49,233 nt of DNA from a virus. This document shows positions 27,813 to 35,435 of the stretch, piece after piece. Made by a program: the position numbers and the translations under genes. The stretch is taken from the IMG/VR virus record IMGVR_UViG_3300023184_000190, positions 1 to 49,233 of that record; one strand, given 5' to 3'. Under the pieces are notes generated by a model. That model ran no database searches, was not told the DNA's origin, and saw only the letters and a list, made by a program, of their open reading frames with translations. How positions within the stretch are numbered: the first letter of the stretch is position 1; the number at the start of each line of letters is the position of its first letter.

Positions 27813-28910
27813 TTATTGAACATTGACCTTTGCTGGACGAATTGTTGGTTCACCAGAATTCATTTCTATCTTGCCACCCTGTGTCACAACCATGACTCCA
27901 GCATCACTGATAAACGAAACAGATTTACCTGAAAATGCTATGTCACCAGACGAGAAAAATTCCATCTGTTTGGCAGATGCTTTGAAGTCGCCCTCGCACT
28001 GCAGATTCACATTTTTCTTAGCCAATATGTTTGCGTCTCCACTTATTTGAATGTTTGCATTTGTTCCAACTGTGATATTCATGCCACCGACCAAAACAAT
28101 ATCAATTCCTGCTTCGCCAGCGATGTAAACCTTTTTATCTCCAAGGCATATTTCGTATCCATTTCCTATAATCTTTTCAACCTTTGTGCCGTCAGGATCA
28201 GTCTGCCATCCATTTCCAATCTCGGTGAATGATCCCGACGAATGATATTGATGGATGCGTTCTGCTCCCGCCGTGTCGTCAAACTCTTGAATATGACCAC
28301 TTTCCGTGTATCGCACATGATTTTTTGGATAAACTGCGGCATACGGCGTGATTGGCTCGTTCCATGATGTTTTATTCTTCATGTCAGGAATACTTGGAAT
28401 CCGTGTTTGTGTCGTGGCAATTTTCATACCATAGATGGTATTTTTCATTTGCTCGGCTGACTCGTTGCGTGTCAGTCTGTTTGTGTCTGTTTCGTTCACC
28501 ACGGAAACACCCAACGGATACTCTTCGTTGTCTACGCCTTGTTGTGTGGCAGGATATCTGCCTGATTGATCATAGAATCCTTGAGGTTTTAGTGGATTTT
28601 TGGAAGGAATACCACCAAACGAACCAATCATCACAGGATCTTGCGCTTCTTCACCGTCACGAAAGAATCCAAACACATGAGAACCCACTAAAAGACCTGT
28701 GGGTGATGTTCCAATACCCGACAAAGCCGCAGAGGTAATTGGTTGCATCGGATACGCCCACGGTAAATCGGCAGTGGACAATTCCAACAAATCTTCAGAA
28801 TGATATCCAAACACACGAACCCGACACCGACCCAACATCAATGGATCGGCTACATCCTCCACCACTCCATGCCACCAACAAAAATTACTCTGTCCTGCAA
28901 ATTGCGTCAT
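27813..28910 (-). CDS. 5: Baseplate central spike, T4 gp5-like, without lysozyme domain
   Basis: A 365-residue spike protein. The N-terminal OB-fold is visible as FCWWHGVVEDVADPLMLGRCRVRVFG and LLVGSHVFGFFRDGEEAQDPVMIGSFGG, typical of gp5 and VgrG proteins. The C-terminal 100 residues are short alternating strands (NITVGTNANIQISGDANILA, then GDIAFSGKSVSF), the trimeric beta-helix. T4 gp5 has a lysozyme domain between these (575 residues in all); here the linker has no lysozyme-like catalytic motif. The start is the ATG with AAAGGG eight bases upstream, not the in-frame ATG six codons earlier. Wall hydrolysis, if needed, must come from another protein. Confidence 0.9.
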   Translation of the reverse strand: MTQFAGQSNFCWWHGVVEDVADPLMLGRCRVRVFGYHSEDLLELSTADLPWAYPMQPITSAALSGIGTSPTGLLVGSHVFGFFRDGEEAQDPVMIGSFGGIPSKNPLKPQGFYDQSGRYPATQQGVDNEEYPLGVSVVNETDTNRLTRNESAEQMKNTIYGMKIATTQTRIPSIPDMKNKTSWNEPITPYAAVYPKNHVRYTESGHIQEFDDTAGAERIHQYHSSGSFTEIGNGWQTDPDGTKVEKIIGNGYEICLGDKKVYIAGEAGIDIVLVGGMNITVGTNANIQISGDANILAKKNVNLQCEGDFKASAKQMEFFSSGDIAFSGKSVSFISDAGVMVVTQGGKIEMNSGEPTIRPAKVNVQ

Positions 28911-28911
28911 G

Positions 28912-30243
28912 TTATAATCCCTTTGCATTTCTTGACAATTCCACTGTGCACATATATTTCTGTCCCATCTTGTGACAGATAGAAGTAATCATGTAATCTC
29001 CACTCAGATTCTTGTCGTCTTTTTCATCCTGTAAATGACCGTCTGCTGCTATTTTGGGAACAGTGATTTCCATGAGTTGACCCACACGCTTGTTGCTGTC
29101 TCCGTAAATATTCACCACTACCTTTTGAGTCATCATGGTGTTGATCATATATTTTCTTTGTAAGAAATATTCTTCTATACGAACATTATCTATGATGTTA
29201 TTCTTGCTTGTATAAACCGTGTAAGGTGTGAATGGAAGATATGAATATGTACCCGAACTCTTATCAAAAAATTCATTGCTTCCTTTCACTCTGATGTAAT
29301 GAGGGGCTGTTCCCATCTTCTTTGAGTCTGCAAAAACATCAATTTCCCGAAATCTCATGTCTCGTTTTTCTTTGCGTAACAAGTCATGAACGGTTAGTTT
29401 GGAAGATATGATACCTGATCCTATATTTTCCACCATGTCAAACCGTGTTTTTTCTTCCAAAGACTGTAGTCTGTTGTACATGCTGGGAAGACTGCCTTTA
29501 GTTTTGATTCCTGAACCCTCGTTGGTTTCTGGGTTTCTACTCATATTTTTATTTGTATAATAATATAAGTCTTTGGTGGCTTCACCACTTTTTATCAGAC
29601 TCAATAAACTCTGAAAACGATATCCTTCCACTGTTTCATAAAAGAAAAATGGAGAGTATTCAGTGGCAACACCGCAAACAGCACGACGAGCAAGCCATGT
29701 GACGGCTTTGAATGGTGTGTATGATCTTGGCAGAACATATACAAAATTATCTGCTGTGGGTTGCACAGACAGCGTGTCTTTCCACAAATATTCGGGGAAG
29801 TGTTTTTTGAAAATTTCACCAACCATGCTGGAAACGGTTCCCTTTACAGAATATCCACAATACTCCGAGTAATTGAAATAGCCGCCTTCGCTGATGAGAT
29901 GCAGCACATATTGCTGTCCTCTACCATTCTCATCAATTATTTGTTGATCAATCTTATAAATTTTGAAAGTTTTCTTTATTGGTTCCATGCCGTCAAAATC
30001 GGTTCGGAAACTTAATTCCAAAGTTTCCTGACCTCGTATCGGCAAAACTTCTGCAATGTTCAATCCATCATTCATGTATATCTTGGCAGTCATATACGGA
30101 GAAAACATGTCTTCGTAAATTTCCATGTGCGAAAACAAAGCACGAATATTCACGCTTGTGCCTGTGACTTCTGAATGCAATATCAATTTATCAATCACAT
30201 AATCGCCTGCTTTTGTGATGTCACTACCTGTTGCATTCGGCAT
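28912..30243 (-). CDS. 27: Baseplate hub protein, gp27-like
   Basis: A 443-residue protein that should form the trimeric hub on which the gp5 spike sits. The N-terminal half (VIDKLILHSEVTGTSVNIRALFSHMEIYEDMFSPYMTAKIYM) is the tube-like domain of hub proteins. A central segment, YVLPRSYTPFKAVTWLARRAV, is typical of gp27 and gpD-type hubs. The end, KNLSGDYMITSICHKMG, matches the family's closing strands. It lies immediately upstream of gp5, whose ATG follows within two bases of its stop. T4 gp27 has 391 residues. Sequence similarity to T4 is low, so the number is assigned by motifs and context. Confidence 0.82.
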   Translation of the reverse strand: MPNATGSDITKAGDYVIDKLILHSEVTGTSVNIRALFSHMEIYEDMFSPYMTAKIYMNDGLNIAEVLPIRGQETLELSFRTDFDGMEPIKKTFKIYKIDQQIIDENGRGQQYVLHLISEGGYFNYSEYCGYSVKGTVSSMVGEIFKKHFPEYLWKDTLSVQPTADNFVYVLPRSYTPFKAVTWLARRAVCGVATEYSPFFFYETVEGYRFQSLLSLIKSGEATKDLYYYTNKNMSRNPETNEGSGIKTKGSLPSMYNRLQSLEEKTRFDMVENIGSGIISSKLTVHDLLRKEKRDMRFREIDVFADSKKMGTAPHYIRVKGSNEFFDKSSGTYSYLPFTPYTVYTSKNNIIDNVRIEEYFLQRKYMINTMMTQKVVVNIYGDSNKRVGQLMEITVPKIAADGHLQDEKDDKNLSGDYMITSICHKMGQKYMCTVELSRNAKGL

Positions 30244-30246
30244 AAT

Positions 30247-31143
30247 TTATACTCCCAATACGGATTTTAGTTCTTTGAGTGCCTGATTCAAAAATACAGG
30301 ACTCAATATCTTTATGGTTCTCTTGGCTTCGTTGCTGTCCGTTTCGTACTGATAATTGCTTGTTGCATAGTCTGTGACTTCACTGCCACTCACGCCCATG
30401 TATTTTCCAATATAAGTTTGCCAAAATTCCACTGTTGCTCCTGTTGCTCCGCCTCGTGTCGTGGCAGGAAGCGCACATCCAACCACGGCTCCGTATCCTT
30501 CATAATCAGAACTTTGATATGCAAGAGGATCTACTATTGGAGTTTCTAATGCTCCGTTAGAGCCGTCCACTGTTCCTGTTGGTCTGTCAATGCTGAAATG
30601 ATTCGCACCCAAATAAGCAGGCACTATTTTGCGAATATAGATGGCGGTTGTTGCGCCTGACGGCAGAGTTACTGCTGCTTCCCCAACCGAAAACTTGGGA
30701 GTCTGTACACCCAATTCACAGAATGTTTCTCGGTATGATGTGATGGGTTCTGAATTTGCTCCTTGGGTCAACAAACATCCACTAGAATACGCAAAATTAT
30801 AAGTAAAGCCTTTAGCCGCATCAGAAAAATAAATCATGTTGCCCGAATATTTTTTCTGAATATATTGCTCCATTGTTGTTTGCGATTTACACCATCCATG
30901 ATACGGATCAACAATGTTATTAGTAAGCAAAATGATCCAATGATTGTTGCTGTTGCCGTACACTCTGTTGGCAATATGTTCGGGTCGCTCTCCGTCTTTG
31001 ATAGAGTACTCCAAGAAAGCAGCGGAATTGTTTATTTCATCAGAAAAAGCAACTCTTCGGATAATATTTCTTGCGATTGCATATGCTTTTTTATCGCCCA
31101 TATAGTATGGGTACGGAACAATTGGAAAGTCTTGAAAATACAT
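30247..31143 (-). CDS. 53: Baseplate wedge protein, T4 gp53-like
   Basis: A 298-residue protein against 196 in T4. Its first 120 residues show the gp53 and LysM-like core: YSIKDGERPEHIANRVYGNSNNHWIILLTNNIVDPYHGW parallels the T4 segment YYIKGSPRPEELANAIYGNPQLYWVLLMCNDNYDPYYGW. gp53 clamps adjacent wedges around the hub. About 100 extra residues, glycine-rich and beta-structured (VGEAAVTLPSGATTAIYIRK...), are inserted before a short helical end. The ATG overlaps the stop of the gp48-like gene (TAATG) with AGGA upstream. Confidence 0.92.
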   Translation of the reverse strand: MYFQDFPIVPYPYYMGDKKAYAIARNIIRRVAFSDEINNSAAFLEYSIKDGERPEHIANRVYGNSNNHWIILLTNNIVDPYHGWCKSQTTMEQYIQKKYSGNMIYFSDAAKGFTYNFAYSSGCLLTQGANSEPITSYRETFCELGVQTPKFSVGEAAVTLPSGATTAIYIRKIVPAYLGANHFSIDRPTGTVDGSNGALETPIVDPLAYQSSDYEGYGAVVGCALPATTRGGATGATVEFWQTYIGKYMGVSGSEVTDYATSNYQYETDSNEAKRTIKILSPVFLNQALKELKSVLGV

Positions 31144-32618
31144 TAGTATCCTGCTCCTATGTCTTCTCTTGTGAGTTGCGTCATTTCCGAGAATGAAAGA
31201 CTCAATGTATACGCAACTGGAGAATTATCAGGTAATGTGGAAAAGATACCAGTTGGGGTATAATCAACTGCAATACCTGTAATGACACACCTAGAGATTT
31301 TAGGTATGTGTTCGTTTTCTGCAAAACCGTTTGGTGTGGATGATATGAATTTGATTGTGAATTCTGCAGGAACACGCAACACAATTTGAGGATCGTTTGC
31401 GTTCTCTGTTCCCGAATACTTGGATGGCGAAGAATGATAGCGGAAGGTTTCAATGATATCTTTGATCATGTTGACTTCATCTTGATTTCTCGGATAAAAA
31501 TCCCATGAAAAACTAAAATTTCGTATGTCTTTTTGCTTGAACAGTTTTTCTATTCTGGGATTGAGAACCATGCCACTAACAGCGGTTGCAGCATTTGCTA
31601 ATCCGCCACCCTGCGCTAAAAATGCACCAAGAAGAGCCTGCCCTGCAAGTGAACCAAAGGCTCCTCCCACCGCAGCATTTGCTCCTGCAACGCTTCCTGT
31701 GATTTTTGCCATGTCTGCATCATCATACGAGAAAGCATCGTCTCCATTTATTCGTGAACAAATTGGCAGATACACAGACACCATCTGATCATAAGATGGA
31801 TCTTTTTGACTCAGTGCATCTTTCATTGTTCCTTTTGATATCCGATCCGTGTATGCTTTTCCAAAATCTCCACCTATCACCTTGTTGATTCTTCCTCCCA
31901 ACACGGTGGAATCTTTACTCAATTCCGTGGCACCAAATTTTTCGGTTGGTGTTCCCAAATTGGACGAGATTGTATTCAGCGTATCTGTTTGATTCTTTAC
32001 ATTTCTTTCCATACTTTTTTTGGATTCTGCTCGTTCGGCAGCATTGTTATTTGCTGACATTGCTGCGCTTGCTGCTCCGGCGGCGGATCCAGCACCCAAC
32101 AATGCTCCAAAAGAAGCGGCTCCCGAAGCCTTCCTAGTAAGAAACATATTATTTGTTGCTTCAGCCGAAGCCGTATTGATTAGTGCATCAGATGCTGCAT
32201 AACCGCCTTCATTCAGATTCAGAGTATTCAAATCGTCTTGCATACCCTGCAGAGTCTGCATGGATTCTCCCTTGAGTTTTTCTCCTGCCTTTTTTAAATT
32301 CGTATCTTCTTCCCATCTCCAATAGATTTTGAATTGCATGACATGAGGCATGTCACTTTTTGGTGATCCTATTTCTTGCGGATATCTCAATACTAGAGGC
32401 TTGTCACGAGATCCATTTTTTGGAGTGAAATTTTCTAAACTAGCCAAACCGCTATTTTGAGTTGGATCGTTTGCCAACACATCACCCCGAAGAGCATCTC
32501 CTGGACGGTTAGATGCCAAAATAAGTCCCGATTTGGTTGCATCCCTAGACTGTCTTTGTAGTGTGGCGGCGTTTATTTGGTTTTGATTTGCTGGTGGGCG
32601 AATTGGTGGGGTTGCCAT
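31143..32618 (-). CDS. 48: Baseplate tail-tube cap protein, gp48-like
   Basis: A 491-residue protein. Its last 120 residues hold the tube-like pattern shared by T4 gp48 and gp54: RNFSFSWDFYPRNQDEVNMIKDIIETFRYHSSP, then RCVITGIAVDYTPTGIFSTLPDNSPVAYTLSLSF and a final TREDIGAGY, similar to the T4 gp48 end. The middle (residues about 150-330) is alanine-, glycine- and serine-rich with coiled-coil potential. T4 gp48 is 364 residues. It should sit between the hub and the first tube ring. Start: AAAGGAAATCGTAAAATG. It is divergent from gp4 with only 36 bases between start codons. Confidence 0.85.
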   Translation of the reverse strand: MATPPIRPPANQNQINAATLQRQSRDATKSGLILASNRPGDALRGDVLANDPTQNSGLASLENFTPKNGSRDKPLVLRYPQEIGSPKSDMPHVMQFKIYWRWEEDTNLKKAGEKLKGESMQTLQGMQDDLNTLNLNEGGYAASDALINTASAEATNNMFLTRKASGAASFGALLGAGSAAGAASAAMSANNNAAERAESKKSMERNVKNQTDTLNTISSNLGTPTEKFGATELSKDSTVLGGRINKVIGGDFGKAYTDRISKGTMKDALSQKDPSYDQMVSVYLPICSRINGDDAFSYDDADMAKITGSVAGANAAVGGAFGSLAGQALLGAFLAQGGGLANAATAVSGMVLNPRIEKLFKQKDIRNFSFSWDFYPRNQDEVNMIKDIIETFRYHSSPSKYSGTENANDPQIVLRVPAEFTIKFISSTPNGFAENEHIPKISRCVITGIAVDYTPTGIFSTLPDNSPVAYTLSLSFSEMTQLTREDIGAGY

Positions 32619-32654
32619 TTTACGATTTCCTTTTGGGTTCTTCTACATATCTAT

Positions 32655-33098
32655 ATGGCATACAAAGGATATTTCACGCCCACACAACCCACCAAATACA
32701 TGGGCAATCCAACCAAGATAGTCTACAGGAGTCTATGGGAGCGTAGGTTCATGAAATATTGCGATCTAAGTGAAACAGTTGTTCGTTGGGGATCTGAAGA
32801 GGTTGTGATTCCTTACATCAGCCCGATAGACCGAAAACCACACCGTTATTATGTTGACTTCATTGTGGACATGAAAACCACGGCGGGTGCGGTCAAAACA
32901 ATGCTCATAGAAGTGAAACCCAAAAAACAATGCCGTGAACCCAAGAAGCCCAAGCGAAACACCAGAAGTTATATTAATGAGGTTCATACATGGGTGGTGA
33001 ACGGCGCAAAATGGAAAGCGGCAACTGCGGCGGCGGCACAGCGAGGATGGGAGTTCAAGGTTCTGACTGAGGACGATCTTTTTAAACACAAAAAATGA
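32655..33098 (+). CDS. 4: Head completion nuclease-fold protein, T4 gp4 (gp50) -like
   Basis: A 147-residue homologue of T4 gp4 (150 residues), required for tail-ready heads. The match runs end to end: MAYKGYFTPTQPTKYMGNPTKIVYRSLWE against MAYSGKWVPKNISKYRGDPKKITYRSNWE, and later INEVHTWVVNGAKWKAA and FKVLTEDDL. Candidate restriction-endonuclease-fold residues are E29, D68 (YYVDF) and E86-x-K88 (IEVKPK), as in TnsA-like enzymes. The start is chosen by homology; no strong ribosome site precedes it. It overlaps the next gene by ATGA and opens a short plus-strand operon. Confidence 0.93.
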   Translation: MAYKGYFTPTQPTKYMGNPTKIVYRSLWERRFMKYCDLSETVVRWGSEEVVIPYISPIDRKPHRYYVDFIVDMKTTAGAVKTMLIEVKPKKQCREPKKPKRNTRSYINEVHTWVVNGAKWKAATAAAAQRGWEFKVLTEDDLFKHKK

Positions 33099-33712
33099 AA
33101 ACCAATACGACACCACAACAACTCAAACAACAATCTGAAGACCTGAAGCAGTTGTTGGAAGAAACTCTGACAGGAGTGGGCGCAACCAACACATCATACA
33201 CCGAACTCCTAAAATATCTGTCTGAGGCAGGAGAATTACATATGCCACAGAGATTTTTGCCGGGTCAAATGGTATTTTTCAAGTACAAACCGCAAGACTC
33301 TCGTTTCATGGCATCCACCAACCCATACGACATGTTTCCTCTTGTGATTATCACTGCTGTGAACCGATTCGGATTTGAAGGCATAAACCTTCATTTCATT
33401 GCTCAAAAATGGAGACGAAAACTGTTTGATGCCATAGAGCAATCTCTACCTGTAAGATTATCTGGTGATCCTGCTCTGACACGACTCGGAGCCACTTACG
33501 AGCGACTTGATGGCAGAAGAAAATTTGCATTTTTCAAACCGTGCTATCGTTCATATCTACGAAGAGGGTTTCGTAAATTTCCCATTCAAATCCCACAAGA
33601 TTATTGGGATGTGTTGGTTGATACTGATCTTGCTCATTTCATCAAAGGTAAAAAAATGGCTATTCGCCGTGCTGCATACAATTCCGCAATCTTATCAGGA
33701 AACAAACCATGA
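33095..33712 (+). CDS. Conserved-looking unknown protein between gp4 and gp54-like
   Basis: A 205-residue protein I cannot assign. After a helical N-terminus (QQLKQQSEDLKQLLEETL) comes a beta-rich core: PQRFLPGQMVFFKYKPQDS, then YDMFPLVIITAVNRFGFEGINLHFIAQKWRRKL. This looks like a small barrel domain. A basic stretch near 165-185 (RSYLRRGFRKFPI) and 190-198 (KGKKMAIRRAAY) could contact DNA. Both ends overlap the neighbouring genes by four bases (ATGA), so it is translated with gp4 and the tube initiator. A head- or tail-completion role is suggested by context only. Confidence 0.8.
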   Translation: MKTNTTPQQLKQQSEDLKQLLEETLTGVGATNTSYTELLKYLSEAGELHMPQRFLPGQMVFFKYKPQDSRFMASTNPYDMFPLVIITAVNRFGFEGINLHFIAQKWRRKLFDAIEQSLPVRLSGDPALTRLGATYERLDGRRKFAFFKPCYRSYLRRGFRKFPIQIPQDYWDVLVDTDLAHFIKGKKMAIRRAAYNSAILSGNKP

Positions 33713-34470
33713 TTCCCAAACCAAAACCAGTACCACAAGAACGACAGTCATCAAGTATACGAGATAATGGTGCTGCTTCTGATCAGCAATTCCTTGGATC
33801 ATCCGGAATTGGTGGCATGGTGGACAGCATAACAAGAAATGGACTACTCACCACGAATCGTTATGTGGTGGAAATTTCACCACCCAGAATATTAGCCGCA
33901 ACAACATCCGATACTATCCGAAATCTGACATTACGATGCTCTAGTGCAACACTTCCTGGTTTTGATATTGGTTCACAATCTTACAGAATATATGGTCCAG
34001 CACGACAAATGCCGTATGATATTGTTTACAGCGGACAATTGAGTTTCACTTATATTGTTTCTCGTGACATGAGAGAACGAGCATTTTTTGAAAAATGGAT
34101 GTCTAATGTGATAAATCCCACAGACTACAAATTAGGATTCTATGATGATTATACTTCTAGAATGAGAATCAGCATATTAGACAGAGGAGACATAATATCA
34201 TATCAGTCCTTGGTGGAAGAAGTTTATCCGAAAACAATAGGAGAAATCACAGTTGCAAACGACCGTGAAAACGAATACATGACTCAAGAAATGACATTTG
34301 CATTTCGCAAATATACTTCTAATTTTTATGCTGCCACAGACACCGGAAATCAAGGTGGGGACGGAGCGGGTCAAATTCCTGCAAAAAGCAAAGATGCATT
34401 TGGTTTTGGTTCACTTTTGGGTAGTCTAGCAAATCGGACTAATAGCATCGGAAAGGGTCTGTTTGGTTGA
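33709..34470 (+). CDS. 54: Tail-tube-fold protein, probable baseplate tube initiator (gp54-like)
   Basis: A 253-residue protein with the tube-subunit fold pattern: RYVVEISPP, then LRCSSATLPGFDIGSQSYRIYGPARQMPYD. It continues SGQLSFTYIVSRDMRERAFFEKWMSNVINP and SILDRGD...YPKTIGEITV. The same order of elements occurs in the gp19 tube protein of this window (RGRRIKLPGDRTFQDWSLTI, AFENWSAIF). One such paralogue per T4-like phage is gp54, which nucleates the tube on the baseplate. A helical glycine-rich C-terminus follows. An alternative is a minor tube component; T4 gp54 is 320 residues. Confidence 0.75.
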   Translation: MIPKPKPVPQERQSSSIRDNGAASDQQFLGSSGIGGMVDSITRNGLLTTNRYVVEISPPRILAATTSDTIRNLTLRCSSATLPGFDIGSQSYRIYGPARQMPYDIVYSGQLSFTYIVSRDMRERAFFEKWMSNVINPTDYKLGFYDDYTSRMRISILDRGDIISYQSLVEEVYPKTIGEITVANDRENEYMTQEMTFAFRKYTSNFYAATDTGNQGGDGAGQIPAKSKDAFGFGSLLGSLANRTNSIGKGLFG

Positions 34471-34480
34471 TTCGGAACAG

Positions 34481-34488
34481 CATAAATA
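34481..34488 (+). promoter_or_regulatory. Late-type promoter box CATAAATA on the plus strand
   Basis: The box sits in the 64-base gap between the tube-initiator stop and the gp26-like ATG. A start six bases downstream would give a leader of about 40 bases with AGGAAA before the ATG. Confidence 0.45.
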
Positions 34489-34534
34489 CAAATAGTGTTT
34501 GAATTTTATAATAATTGAACTAATAGGAAATACA

Positions 34535-35245
34535 ATGGAAAAATTACGAATTGCTCCTGCTACTATCCCATCATACAATATGACTCTGCCAGTATCTGGC
34601 GTGGTTGTGAAATATCGTCCCTTTGTTGTGCGTGAAGAAAAAGTATTACTGATTGCATTACAAACCAACGATCCAAATCAAATAATTGATGCGATACGAA
34701 ACATCATATTGACCTGTACATACAATCAGATAGACACCAAGAAAATTCCTGCTGCCGATGCAAATTATGCAATGCTGCAAATAAGAGCACGCTCGGTGGG
34801 AGAAGAAGTCAGACCTGTTGTGAAATGTTCCAAGTGCGAAGGCAAAACACCAATCAAGATCAATTTAGACAAGATACAAGTAACCAAAACCAAAAAAGAA
34901 GAAATCAGTCCAAACATAGAAATCAATGAGGACACAACACTCATCATGCGATTTCCCACCATTCATGATCTTGATGTCACCAAAGATCCAACAAGCATGG
35001 TGTTTGATATGGTTTATTCGTGTATTGATAAAGTGATGCATGAGGATAAAGTATATGATCGTGGCGATGTGAATGAAGAAGATATCCAATTATTTGCGGA
35101 AAATCTCCTGCCCGATCAATTCAAAAAGATATCAGAATTTTTAGAATCTGCTCCCACAGTAATATATGAGTTTTCGTTCAATTGTCCAAACTGCAAGAGC
35201 AAAGTAAAAGTTGAATTGGAGAACATTTCAGATTTTTTTCTCTGA
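34535..35245 (+). CDS. 26: Baseplate hub assembly protein, gp26-like, with two CxxC pairs
   Basis: A 236-residue protein. The N-terminus, RIAPATIPSYNMTLPVSGVVVKYRPFVVREEKVLLIAL, follows the T4 gp26 baseplate-protein pattern (LPVS...V.I.PFTTKTEKLLLFAI). Two Cys pairs, CSKC at 98-101 and CPNC at 217-220, could form one zinc site across the fold. The ATG with AGGAA six bases upstream is preferred over an in-frame ATG 12 codons earlier. Its stop overlaps the next ATG (TGATG). Position just before a small overlapping gene and a large tape-measure-like gene is reminiscent of tail assembly chaperones in other tailed phages. Confidence 0.8.
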   Translation: MEKLRIAPATIPSYNMTLPVSGVVVKYRPFVVREEKVLLIALQTNDPNQIIDAIRNIILTCTYNQIDTKKIPAADANYAMLQIRARSVGEEVRPVVKCSKCEGKTPIKINLDKIQVTKTKKEEISPNIEINEDTTLIMRFPTIHDLDVTKDPTSMVFDMVYSCIDKVMHEDKVYDRGDVNEEDIQLFAENLLPDQFKKISEFLESAPTVIYEFSFNCPNCKSKVKVELENISDFFL

Positions 35246-35421
35246 TGCTGACACACAACAATCTGTCAGCATATTTTCGTACTAATTTTTCACTGATGCA
35301 ACATCACAAATACTCGTTGGATGAGTTGGAATCACTAATTCCTTGGGAGAGGGAAGTCTACATAAATTTACTTATATCTTATTTGAAAGAGCAAAAAGAA
35401 AAAATAAAAAATAGAAAGTAA
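35245..35421 (+). CDS. 58-residue protein coupled to gp26-like, tail-assembly-chaperone-like
   Basis: This short gene begins within the gp26-like stop codon (TGATG) and ends 14 bases before the tape-measure-like ATG. The protein contains YSLDELESLIPWEREVYINLLISYLKEQKEK. The segment IPWEREVYINLLISYLKE resembles the end of the second tail assembly chaperone (gpGT type), which in many phages lies directly before the tape measure and is made in a fixed ratio to the first. Here the two are separate overlapping genes rather than a frameshift product. The link is inferred from order and motif. Confidence 0.72.
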   Translation: MLTHNNLSAYFRTNFSLMQHHKYSLDELESLIPWEREVYINLLISYLKEQKEKIKNRK

Positions 35422-35435
35422 AGTAGTCGGACAAC

